A DNA stretch of 28,478 nt, from the IMG/VR virus record IMGVR_UViG_3300048672_001114, positions 1-28,478 of that record; one strand, given 5' to 3'. The position numbers were made by a program, and so were the translations under genes. The stretch's first letter is position 1. Each line of letters begins with the position of its first letter. This stretch comes from a virus. Of the stretch, positions 23,689 through 28,192 are shown piece by piece. The notes under the pieces were generated by a model. The model was not told the DNA's origin and did no database searches. It was given only the letters and a program-made list of their open reading frames with translations.

Positions 23689-23716
23689 TTGATTTAAATT
23701 AATTTATGTGTATAAT
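23689..23716 (+). promoter_or_regulatory. tRNA-cluster promoter, TTGATT-N16-TATAAT
   Basis: Identical 28-base copy of 23360-23387. Transcription would begin about 30 bases before tRNA-Gly. Confidence 0.8.
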
Positions 23717-23753
23717 ATACCACATAAAGTAAGTACATAAATAAAGCCTTAAA

Positions 23754-23829
23754 GCGGGTGTAGCTCAATTGGTAGAGCATCAGTTTTCCAAACTGGTTGT
23801 TGTCGGATCGTACCCGATCACCCGCTCCA
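23754..23829 (+). tRNA. tRNA-Gly (TCC)
   Basis: Complete cloverleaf: acceptor GCGGGTG/CACCCGC, D-stem GCTC/GAGC, anticodon stem TCAGT/ACTGG with loop TTTCCAA, T-stem GTCGG/CCGAT. CCA is encoded after discriminator T. The T-loop is ATCGTAC instead of the usual TTCGANN, an unusual feature shared in part with the Tyr gene below. Confidence 0.92.
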
Positions 23830-23834
23830 ACTAA

Positions 23835-23902
23835 GCACAAGTAAGTTAATTGTAAACTGCCTCTTCCAAGAGGTAATGCCATTTCGTTAATGGCCTTCTG
23901 CT
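23835..23902 (+). tRNA. Shortened tRNA-Gly-like sequence with six-base anticodon loop
   Basis: Folds as a full but short cloverleaf: acceptor GCACAAG/CTTCTGC (6 of 7 pairs), D-stem AGTT/AACT, anticodon stem GCCTC/GAGGT with a six-base loop TTCCAA, three-base variable loop, T-stem GCCAT/ATGGC with loop TTCGTTA. TCC sits after T in the loop as in the preceding tRNA-Gly. Base 26 and one loop base are missing. Could be a decayed duplicate, a decoy or an unusual functional tRNA. Confidence 0.5.
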
Positions 23903-23907
23903 CTAAG

Positions 23908-23992
23908 AATAGGTATTGATGCGATAGCTGGTGGTTACTTCTAATTTTAAACGAAACCAACACCTCTGGCAAATTTAATCTCAGTACCTATT
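23908..23992 (+). ncRNA. Two-helix RNA element, copy 1 (no tRNA insert)
   Basis: P1: 23908-23918 with 23982-23992 (11 bp). Then ATGCGATA; P2: GCTGGTGG (23927-23934) with CCTCTGGC (23963-23970), one T-T mismatch. P2 is followed by TTACTTC, and its return strand is preceded by CGAAACCAACA; the closing strand before P1 ends TTTAATCT. All single-strand motifs recur in the other three copies while helix sequences differ. The P2 loop has 28 bases and no tRNA. It begins 5 bases after the Gly-like sequence. Confidence 0.7.
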
Positions 23993-24545
23993 TTACTTTC
24001 TTTTTATATGGCCCGCGTTTCTTTCCCATTTGGGCAGCAGATATTTTAGCTTTAGTTTCGTCAGACTTATTTTGTTGAGCAGCGGACATTTTCGCTTTTG
24101 TTTCTTCAGACTTTGGTATTCCTAGGCGAGCAGCAGATATTTTAGCTTTAGTTTCATCTGAAACGTTTTGTTTAGCAGCAGACATTTTTGCCTTGGTTTC
24201 GTCTGTATGGGTGGTTCCCAGTTTAGCAGCGGACATCGCTGCTTTTGTTTCTTCGGATAGACTAGAATTGAATCCACCTGTTCGTAAATTATATCCATTA
24301 GGAGCCAACGTATTATGCTCTGATATGAAAAATGGTTCCCAATGATTAGCCTCTTCTAACGACAATCCCTCTATTAATATTTCGTGAGTAAAGTTATCCC
24401 ATCCGTGTTTCTGGATAGCAGATTTAAATACTCTACATCCAGTAGATGTTTGGTGCTCGAAACATCTCCTGTCATAATCTTTGGTTTGGCCGATATATGA
24501 CTTACCCGAAGGACTTGTATGTTTGTAAATTAAATAATTATCCAT
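23988..24545 (-). CDS. GIY-YIG homing endonuclease with NUMOD3 repeats, copy 5
   Basis: About 185 residues from ATG at 24545. Nuclease domain YLIYKHTSPSGKSYIGQT, YDRRC, HWEPFFISEHNTLAPNGYNL, then about six NUMOD3 units (S(D/E)ETKAKxSAAxxG) and the KKRGPYKKK tail shared with copy 3. It sits inside the tRNA cluster on the opposite strand. Its 3' end overlaps the last 5 bases of the RNA element at 23908-23992. Confidence 0.9.
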   Translation of the reverse strand: MDNYLIYKHTSPSGKSYIGQTKDYDRRCFEHQTSTGCRVFKSAIQKHGWDNFTHEILIEGLSLEEANHWEPFFISEHNTLAPNGYNLRTGGFNSSLSEETKAAMSAAKLGTTHTDETKAKMSAAKQNVSDETKAKISAARLGIPKSEETKAKMSAAQQNKSDETKAKISAAQMGKKRGPYKKKVK

Positions 24546-24599
24546 TGTTGACTCCAATTTAAAATCGTATTATAATATAATCCATTAAATAAATCAACT
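24517..24599 (-). repeat. GIY-YIG leader repeat, copy 5
   Basis: Same promoter and ribosome-site cassette as copies 1-4, with a few substitutions, directly upstream (minus strand) of GIY-YIG copy 5. Confidence 0.75.
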
Positions 24600-24600
24600 G

Positions 24601-24628
24601 TTGACTATAAATAATCTATGTGTATAAT
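24601..24628 (+). promoter_or_regulatory. tRNA-cluster promoter, TTGACT-N16-TATAAT
   Basis: TTGACT (24601-24606), 16 bases, TATAAT (24623-24628), about 18 bases before tRNA-Leu. Restarts the cluster after the inserted GIY-YIG gene. Confidence 0.8.
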
Positions 24629-24645
24629 ACACATAAATAAAGAAT

Positions 24646-24728
24646 TACTCCTGATAATCTGGTGGATTCGTCGAAGGGAATTTTAAGCCTCCTGGTCGAT
24701 TAGATCGGTTCGATTCCGGTAGGAGTAA
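24646..24728 (+). tRNA. tRNA-Leu (TAA)-like, irregular anticodon arm
   Basis: Acceptor TACTCCT/AGGAGTA (7 bp) and T-arm ATCGG-TTCGATT-CCGGT are good, and a long variable region suggests class II. The anticodon stem pairs only four outer bases (AGGG with TCCT), leaving a loop of about 11 bases containing TTTTAAG, so TAA is a likely but not certain anticodon. Positions 8-9 are GA instead of TA/TG. CCA is not encoded. Confidence 0.65.
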
Positions 24729-24729
24729 C

Positions 24730-24809
24730 AAAAAGTATTGTTGCGATATTGATCGGTTACTTCATTGGCGAAACTAACACCGATTGAGACTTATACCTCA
24801 GTACTTTTT
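24730..24809 (+). ncRNA. Two-helix RNA element, copy 2 (no tRNA insert)
   Basis: P1: AAAAAGTATTG (24730) with CAGTACTTTTT (24799), 11 bp. TTGCGATA, then P2: TTGATCGG (24749-24756) with CCGATTGA (24780-24787), 8 of 8 pairs. TTACTTCAT begins the 23-base loop, and CGAAACTAACA ends it. Closing strand GACTTATACCT. It fits exactly between tRNA-Leu (ends 24728) and tRNA-Asn (starts 24811). The T run at the P1 end could also terminate transcription weakly. Confidence 0.7.
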
Positions 24810-24810
24810 T

Positions 24811-24882
24811 TCCATCTAACGCACTAGGTGTGCGGCCGAGCTGTTAACTCGTGTGAGTCTCGTTCGAATCGAGAAGATGGAG
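24811..24882 (+). tRNA. tRNA-Asn (GTT)
   Basis: Acceptor TCCATCT/AGATGGA, D-stem CGCA/TGCG, anticodon stem CCGAG/CTCGT (outermost pair mismatched) with loop CTGTTAA, T-arm TCTCG-TTCGAAT-CGAGA. Positions 8-9 are AA. CCA not encoded. Confidence 0.88.
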
Positions 24883-24885
24883 CTA

Positions 24886-25030
24886 AGTGATCATTGCGTA
24901 GTGTAGACTTACTTCATTAGGAACCGTCGGTCGTGGGTTCGAATCCCACTCTTCCCCATCAATGGGAAGATAGCTCAGTCTGGTAGAGTGGTGGTAAAAA
25001 AAGCGTTTATGCGAATTAATCTTGATCATT
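24886..25030 (+). ncRNA. Two-helix RNA element, copy 3, carrying a permuted tRNA
   Basis: P1: AGTGATCA (24886-24893) with TGATCATT (25023-25030), 8 pairs. TTGCGTA, then P2: GTGTAGAC (24901-24908) with GTTTATGC (25005-25012), 8 pairs including G-T. TTACTTCAT follows P2; AAAAAAAGC precedes the return strand; closing strand GAATTAATCT. The same arrangement and motifs as copies 1 and 2, but the P2 loop contains 24918-24995, a circularly permuted tRNA. Confidence 0.72.
24918..24995 (+). tRNA. Circularly permuted tRNA gene (3' half before 5' half)
   Basis: 3' half first: anticodon 3' strand ACCGT (24923-24927), variable CGGTC, T-arm GTGGG-TTCGAAT-CCCAC, acceptor TCTTCCC (24950-24956). Then a 7-base linker and the 5' half: acceptor GGGAAGA (24964-24970), TA, D-arm GCTC..GGTA-GAGT, anticodon 5' strand GTGGT (24991-24995). 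Acceptor pairs 7 of 7; the anticodon stem pairs 5 of 5 with two G-T. The open ends are in the anticodon loop. If the upstream ATTAGGA (24916-24922) fills the loop, the anticodon would read TAG, but the junction is unknown and the short variable loop does not suit tRNA-Leu. Amino-acid identity open. Confidence 0.75.
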
Positions 25031-25108
25031 TTATAGTCTTATGTGCCATGTGTACAAAAAGCAGACGGGTCCGTATTAACTATGTGCGGGTCCAGGAGTA
25101 GTTAAAAG

Positions 25109-25238
25109 AAACAATTATTGCGAAGATTGGTGTTACTTCATAATCCACGCTGGAGGTTCTCGTTCGATTCGAGATTAATAGTGTATTGGTCGCACGCTTG
25201 CCTTAATAAGCCACTAATCGATATTATCTTAATTGTTT
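25109..25238 (+). ncRNA. Two-helix RNA element, copy 4, carrying a degenerate tRNA insert
   Basis: P1: AAACAATTA (25109-25117) with TAATTGTTT (25230-25238), 9 of 9. TTGCGAA, then P2: GATTGGTG (25125-25132) with CACTAATC (25212-25219), 8 pairs with one G-T. TTACTTCAT follows; TTAATAAGC precedes the return strand; closing strand GATATTATCT. It ends 6 bases before tRNA-Tyr. The 78 bases between copies 3 and 4 (25031-25108) contain duplicated short motifs (TATGTGC and CGGGTCC, twice each) but no clear gene. Confidence 0.7.
25142..25202 (+). tRNA. Degenerate permuted tRNA-like insert
   Basis: Inside copy 4 of the element. It holds a good T-arm (TCTCG-TTCGATT-CGAGA, 25158-25174), followed by ATTAATA and TATTGGT, which pair 7 of 7 across a 3-base linker, as a permuted acceptor stem would. 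The expected D-arm is missing or reduced to GCA-CGCT-TGC, and no anticodon stem is found. Probably a decayed or minimal version of the permuted tRNA in copy 3. Confidence 0.45.
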
Positions 25239-25244
25239 TATTTT

Positions 25245-25327
25245 GGTGTCGTATGCAGTTAAGGAGACTGCTTGGTCTGTAAAACCACCGCCTTCGGGCT
25301 CGCTGAGATCGTTACTCAGAGGCACCA
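25245..25327 (+). tRNA. tRNA-Tyr (GTA)
   Basis: Class II tRNA: acceptor GGTGTC paired with GGCACC, D-stem GCAG/CTGC, anticodon loop CTGTAAA on TGGT/ACCA, a long variable arm of about 15 bases, T-stem CTGAG/CTCAG with loop ATCGTTA. CCA not encoded. Confidence 0.85.
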
Positions 25328-25341
25328 CAAATTTATACAAT

Positions 25342-25379
25342 GCCGGATGATTCACTGTTATATCGCAGTGCCGGCTCCA
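25342..25379 (+). tRNA. Acceptor/T-arm minihelix ending in CCA
   Basis: GCCGG (25342-25346) pairs with CCGGC (25371-25375), and CACTG/CAGTG (25353-25370) forms a hairpin stacked directly on it with loop TTATATCG. It ends TCCA. This is what remains of a tRNA if the D and anticodon arms are deleted and six bases join the parts. It may be a tRNA remnant or a processed tRNA mimic. Confidence 0.4.
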
Positions 25380-25385
25380 ATTAAC

Positions 25386-25460
25386 GCTGAAATAGCACAA
25401 CGGTAGTGCAACGCACTTGTAATGCGTAGGTTGTGAGTTCAAATCCCACTTTCAGCACCA
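25386..25460 (+). tRNA. tRNA-Thr (TGT)
   Basis: Acceptor GCTGAAA/TTTCAGC, D-stem GCAC/GTGC, anticodon stem ACGCA/TGCGT with loop CTTGTAA, T-arm GTGAG-TTCAAAT-CCCAC, encoded ACCA end. Confidence 0.92.
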
Positions 25461-25466
25461 ATTTAT

Positions 25467-25542
25467 CCTCCCTTAGTTCAACGGTAAGAACACCATCCTC
25501 ATAAGATGAGAGATACTGGTTCGAATCCAGTGGGGAGGACCA
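25467..25542 (+). tRNA. tRNA with CAT anticodon (Met or Ile2)
   Basis: Acceptor CCTCCCT/GGGGAGG, D-stem GTTC/GAAC, anticodon loop CTCATAA on CATC/GATG, T-arm ACTGG-TTCGAAT-CCAGT, encoded ACCA. Initiator use is unlikely because the first acceptor pair is a normal C-G. Elongator Met and lysidine-modified Ile cannot be separated by eye. Confidence 0.9.
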
Positions 25543-25563
25543 AGTTATACAATAGGAGCAATA

Positions 25564-25989
25564 ATGGATAATTGGTATTTGAGTGATCATGATGTGATTG
25601 AAGATGAGCGGTTTTTATCTAAGGTAGAGGACATTCAGCCATATTTTGAAGAAAATTATTATGATCATTTTGATTGTGGTCAAGGTTATTATGATGATGA
25701 GGTTACCAAATTAATTAAAATTGGTGATAAGTTTTATCAAGTAAGATTAACGGCAGACATAGGTTCTGCTAAACAAGAATATGGTGACCGATTATATTGG
25801 GTGGATGGTTTAAGTTCTGTATCTTGGATGGAAATTCAACCTCCTACTGAACCAACACAACGATATATTCATTTAGAAGTATGTATGGATGAAAATAAAG
25901 TTGAGCGATTCAAGAAGTATATGGAATCTAATGGTATTAAATTGACTTACTTTGCTTCATTTGATAATGAAGAGACTATTGGTCATTAA
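25564..25989 (+). CDS. Unknown acidic protein inside tRNA cluster, 141 residues
   Basis: MDNWYLSDHDVIEDERFLSK to start; AGGAG lies 7 bases before the ATG. The N-terminal half is acidic and Tyr-rich (YFEENYYDHFDCGQGYYDDE). The C-terminal part (YIHLEVCMDENKVERFKKYM) looks like a beta-alpha unit, similar in character to the 85-residue protein at 26156. No family recognised. It lies between tRNA genes, so it is likely co-transcribed with them. Confidence 0.7.
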   Translation: MDNWYLSDHDVIEDERFLSKVEDIQPYFEENYYDHFDCGQGYYDDEVTKLIKIGDKFYQVRLTADIGSAKQEYGDRLYWVDGLSSVSWMEIQPPTEPTQRYIHLEVCMDENKVERFKKYMESNGIKLTYFASFDNEETIGH

Positions 25990-25992
25990 AAT

Positions 25993-26066
25993 GGGGTGAA
26001 TGGTTTAAATGGGAAAACGTGGTGGGTAAAGCTTCCAAGATTGAGATTCGAGTTCTCATCACTCCT
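25993..26066 (+). tRNA. tRNA-like sequence with abnormal anticodon arm
   Basis: Acceptor GGGGTGA/TCACTCC (7 pairs with one G-T), D-stem GTTT/AAAC with GGG in the loop, T-arm TGAGA-TTCGAGT-TCTCA. The anticodon arm is poor: the best fold pairs TGGTGG with CTTCCA (one T-T mismatch), leaving a six-base loop GTAAAG, and three bases instead of two join the acceptor and D-stems. Identity unclear. It starts directly after the preceding gene. Confidence 0.5.
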
Positions 26067-26096
26067 CTAATGGTTAAGTAATTTTTTTATACCTCA

Positions 26097-26124
26097 TTTA
26101 CTTTTTCTTAAATTACTTTATAAT
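26097..26124 (+). promoter_or_regulatory. sigma70-like promoter, TTTACT-N16-TATAAT
   Basis: TTTACT (26097-26102), 16 bases, TATAAT (26119-26124), then CTTTAAGTTAAATAAA and GAGAGA, the same leader as at 19165 and 19586. Serves 26156. Confidence 0.78.
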
Positions 26125-26155
26125 ATCTTTAAGTTAAATAAATGAGAGATAATTT

Positions 26156-26413
26156 ATGATTCCACCAGCATATTATAGTACAATTAAGTGGTTTCGGGTT
26201 TCTGCTACTTGGGATGAGTTTCAAGCATTTGAATCTGTTTATCGTGATAATGGAAGATTTCCATTTGTGGCATCTTTTGAAGAAGGTAACACTAGCGAAA
26301 CTGAAGTTCAGATTAAGATGAATAAGGTAGTAGTTACACAACAACAATTACAAGCAATTGTAGATTGGATGGTATTATATAGTAAACCAACTATTAATTT
26401 AGTGGTAATGTAA
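26156..26413 (+). CDS. Unknown protein, 85 residues
   Basis: MIPPAYYSTIKWFRVSATWD to start; GAGAGA upstream. Mixed alpha/beta: FRVSATWDEFQAFESVYRDN, then TEVQIKMNKVVVTQQQLQAI. No family recognised. Monocistronic behind its own promoter, inside the tRNA cluster. Confidence 0.7.
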   Translation: MIPPAYYSTIKWFRVSATWDEFQAFESVYRDNGRFPFVASFEEGNTSETEVQIKMNKVVVTQQQLQAIVDWMVLYSKPTINLVVM

Positions 26414-26447
26414 TACCCAATTGATTTATCGATATAAATAAAACAAT

Positions 26448-26521
26448 AGCGAGTTCTAATTCTGGTGAGTTACCAAGTCTCATAAGCTTGTGCAGGTGGG
26501 TTCGATTCCTCACACTCGCTT
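26448..26521 (+). tRNA. tRNA with CAT anticodon (Met or Ile2), second copy
   Basis: Acceptor AGCGAGT/ACTCGCT, anticodon stem CAAGT/GCTTG with loop CTCATAA. The D-arm is weak (TAA/TTA around TTCTGGTGAG). The T-stem has a bulged T on the 3' side (GTGGG against CCTCAC). CCA not encoded. Clearly different from the CAT tRNA at 25467, so the two probably have different identities. Confidence 0.82.
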
Positions 26522-26564
26522 CTTAGATAAAAACTATTATAAATACATATTTGAGGAATTGAAT

Positions 26565-27233
26565 ATGTATTATATAGTGTATAAGACCACCAATTTAGTA
26601 AATGGAAAGATTTATATTGGTGCTCATAGAGGAGATGCTCTTGATGATTCTTATTTGGGGTCAGGGCATTTATTGAAGTATGCCATTAAGAAATATGGCA
26701 AGTATAATTTCATCAGAGAAACTCTGTTTGTTTTCGATAATAGAGAAGAGATGTTCTCAAAAGAGGCTGAATTGGTAACAGAGGAATTTGTTAAGGATAA
26801 GAATACATACAATATGAAAACTGGTGGTATCGGGTTAGATTCGTCTACAGCTAAACAAAATCGCATTAACACAAACCAAAAATTGCTCGAAAAGTATGGT
26901 GAAGATTGGCGTAGTATTATTAGTGCAAAAGGTAAGGTCCGATCCAATGAAGTATTGACTGAATTGCGCAAAGATCCCATCTTTATTGGAAGAAGTAAAG
27001 ATAACCTCAAGAAAGCGCGTGATAAAGCGCGTGATGCGGCGTTATCATCTGAATCCAAACAAAAGAGAAAAGCCACATTTGATTTGATTGGTCATCAAAG
27101 AGGTGAACTGAATAGTCAATTCGGGACCAAGTGGATAACTGATGGTGTTGTGAATAAGAAGATTAGTAGAATTTCTGACATTCCAGATGGTTGGAGAGTT
27201 GGAAGGGTTCTAAAGAGTAGAGAGATAGTTTAA
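26565..27233 (+). CDS. GIY-YIG homing endonuclease, plus strand
   Basis: 222 residues from ATG 26565 with GAGGA 7 bases upstream; the frame is open further back into the preceding tRNA but this is non-coding. N-terminal GIY-YIG domain: MYYIVYKTTNLVNGKIYIGAH, then LGSGHLLKYAIKKYG, F.RE.L, EAELVTEEFV and NMKTGG, the order seen in T4 SegA-E and Mob-type enzymes. The C-terminal half is basic and would bind DNA (KARDKARDAALSSESKQKRK). It belongs to a different subgroup from the five minus-strand copies and lacks NUMOD3 repeats. It is inserted between a tRNA and the split Glu-type tRNA. Confidence 0.88.
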   Translation: MYYIVYKTTNLVNGKIYIGAHRGDALDDSYLGSGHLLKYAIKKYGKYNFIRETLFVFDNREEMFSKEAELVTEEFVKDKNTYNMKTGGIGLDSSTAKQNRINTNQKLLEKYGEDWRSIISAKGKVRSNEVLTELRKDPIFIGRSKDNLKKARDKARDAALSSESKQKRKATFDLIGHQRGELNSQFGTKWITDGVVNKKISRISDIPDGWRVGRVLKSREIV

Positions 27234-27237
27234 TTTT

Positions 27238-27268
27238 GACCCTATCGTCCAGTGGTTAGGATATCGCA
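27238..27268 (+). tRNA. 5' half of a split Glu-type tRNA
   Basis: GACCCTA acceptor strand, TC, D-arm GTCC-AGTGGTTA-GGAT, A, anticodon 5' strand TCGCA (27264-27268). The TCGTC..AGTGGTTAGGA core is typical of tRNA-Glu. No partner follows. The matching anticodon 3' strand TGCGA occurs 880 bases later at 28150, on the far side of an endonuclease gene. Confidence 0.65.
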
Positions 27269-27281
27269 ATTTGATCATTAG

Positions 27282-27370
27282 CCTTGATTTGGTGAGGTTG
27301 AGCCTCAGTTGGCTCACTAATAAGGACAACCAAATCAAGGTGTATTTGTGGGTTCGATTCATAAATACAC
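27282..27370 (+). ncRNA. Two stacked hairpins between the tRNA 5' half and the endonuclease gene
   Basis: CCTTGATTTGGT (27282-27293) pairs perfectly with ACCAAATCAAGG (27329-27340), enclosing a TGAGCC/GGCTCA hairpin. Immediately after, GTGTATTTGTG (27340-27350) pairs with CATAAATACAC (27360-27370), one G-T, around GGTTCGATT, which looks like a T-loop. This second hairpin resembles a fused acceptor/T-arm. It may be the 5' part of an intron, or tRNA debris. Confidence 0.5.
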
Positions 27371-27389
27371 AACAATAACAAGGATGGTT

Positions 27390-28157
27390 ATGAAAAGTTG
27401 TCCAAAGTGTGAAACTCAACACAGTAAATCCGGAATATTCTGTTCCAGAAAATGTGCTAATAGTAGAACGTTCTCTATTGGCACTAAAGAGAAAAAGAGG
27501 GAAAAAGCCATCGAGAGTAGATTACGACGTGGTTTGCCTCTTGGTAAGACTGTAATAGAAAAAGAATGTATAATCTGTAAATCAATCCATACTTTGGTCG
27601 GAAAAACTTGTAGTAGAGAATGTAAGAGGTTATATCAATCACGAGGACAAAAGGAACGAAAGGCTGGCGGCTATAGAGAAGGGTCTGGTAGATCGAATTC
27701 AGGATATTATAAAGAAATTTTTTGTGGTTCCACGTATGAGTTGATTTGGGTAATATACAGATTGGATCGTAATTTATTAGTTAAAAGATTTAAAGGATAC
27801 CTGTCAAATGAAATATTAAAATATTATCCAGATTTTATAGAAAATAATCACATTTTCGAGATTAAAGGTTATTGGACTGATTCCGTTGATAAAAAGACGG
27901 AACTAGCGAAAGAAAATGGATATACTATTTCAGTATTATACAAACAAGATTTGGAAAAAGAATTTGATTGGGTCAAAACTAAGTATAAGTATAAACACAT
28001 AACAGAACTATATGATAATTATAAACCATCATATACTTTTAATTGTGAATATTGTGGACATGTATTTAATACTGAAATAAAAAAAGAAACAGATGTTGTT
28101 TTCTGCTCAAGACGCTGTGCTGGATTGGGACATAAAGGGAGAAAACAACTGCGATAA
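27390..28157 (+). CDS. Zinc-finger PD-(D/E)XK-type homing endonuclease inside split tRNA
   Basis: 255 residues from ATG 27390 (MKSCPKCETQHS), chosen because AAGGA lies 5 bases upstream. The N-terminus has two Cys pairs plus FCSRKCAN, and a second set (CIICKSI..CSRECKRLY); the C-terminus has another zinc ribbon (CEYCGHVF, FCSRRCAG). Between them, CGSTYELIWVIYRLD, YYPDFI and HIFEIKGYW give the Asp and Glu-x-Lys of a PD-(D/E)XK fold. This layout is familiar in phage homing endonucleases. The reading frame runs into the 3' half of a tRNA (stop 28155-28157), so gene and tRNA share bases, typical of intron or insertion homing. Confidence 0.82.
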   Translation: MKSCPKCETQHSKSGIFCSRKCANSRTFSIGTKEKKREKAIESRLRRGLPLGKTVIEKECIICKSIHTLVGKTCSRECKRLYQSRGQKERKAGGYREGSGRSNSGYYKEIFCGSTYELIWVIYRLDRNLLVKRFKGYLSNEILKYYPDFIENNHIFEIKGYWTDSVDKKTELAKENGYTISVLYKQDLEKEFDWVKTKYKYKHITELYDNYKPSYTFNCEYCGHVFNTEIKKETDVVFCSRRCAGLGHKGRKQLR

Positions 28158-28186
28158 CGCCGGTTCGAACCCGGCTGGTGATGCCA
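28150..28186 (+). tRNA. 3' half of a split Glu-type tRNA
   Basis: TGCGA (pairs 5 of 5 with TCGCA at 27264), variable TAAC, T-arm GCCGG-TTCGAAC-CCGGC, acceptor strand TGGTGAT, discriminator G and encoded CCA. The acceptor strand pairs only 5 of 7 with GACCCTA (A-A and C-T mismatches), so either the acceptor has drifted or this half came from another tRNA. No better 5' partner is present in the window. Confidence 0.6.
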
Positions 28187-28192
28187 ATTAAT

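Noticed and set aside
23694-23972. 92-codon frame on the minus strand across tRNA-Gly and the first RNA element
   Set aside because: It covers a clear tRNA, a second tRNA-like cloverleaf and the structured RNA, and has no ribosome site; the RNA features explain the sequence better.
24886-25240. Group I or group II intron as explanation for the elements around the permuted tRNA
   Set aside because: The flanks total roughly 70 bases per copy, too short, and no recognisable group I P/Q/R/S or group II domain V sequence is seen. A distant or reduced intron remains possible.
25224-25590. Minus-strand frames of 69 and 72 codons over the Tyr/Thr/Met tRNA genes
   Set aside because: They lie antisense to well-formed tRNAs and are artefacts of those sequences.
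26490-26564. Longer start for the plus-strand GIY-YIG gene
   Set aside because: The extra codons lie in the 3' end of the preceding tRNA; the ATG at 26565 has the ribosome site and begins directly with the GIY-YIG fold.
24887-27278. TGATCATT occurring at 24888, 25023 and 27272 as a shared insertion signature
   Set aside because: Two of the three form the P1 helix of one element, and the core is a palindromic 6-mer; the third is plausibly chance in AT-rich DNA.
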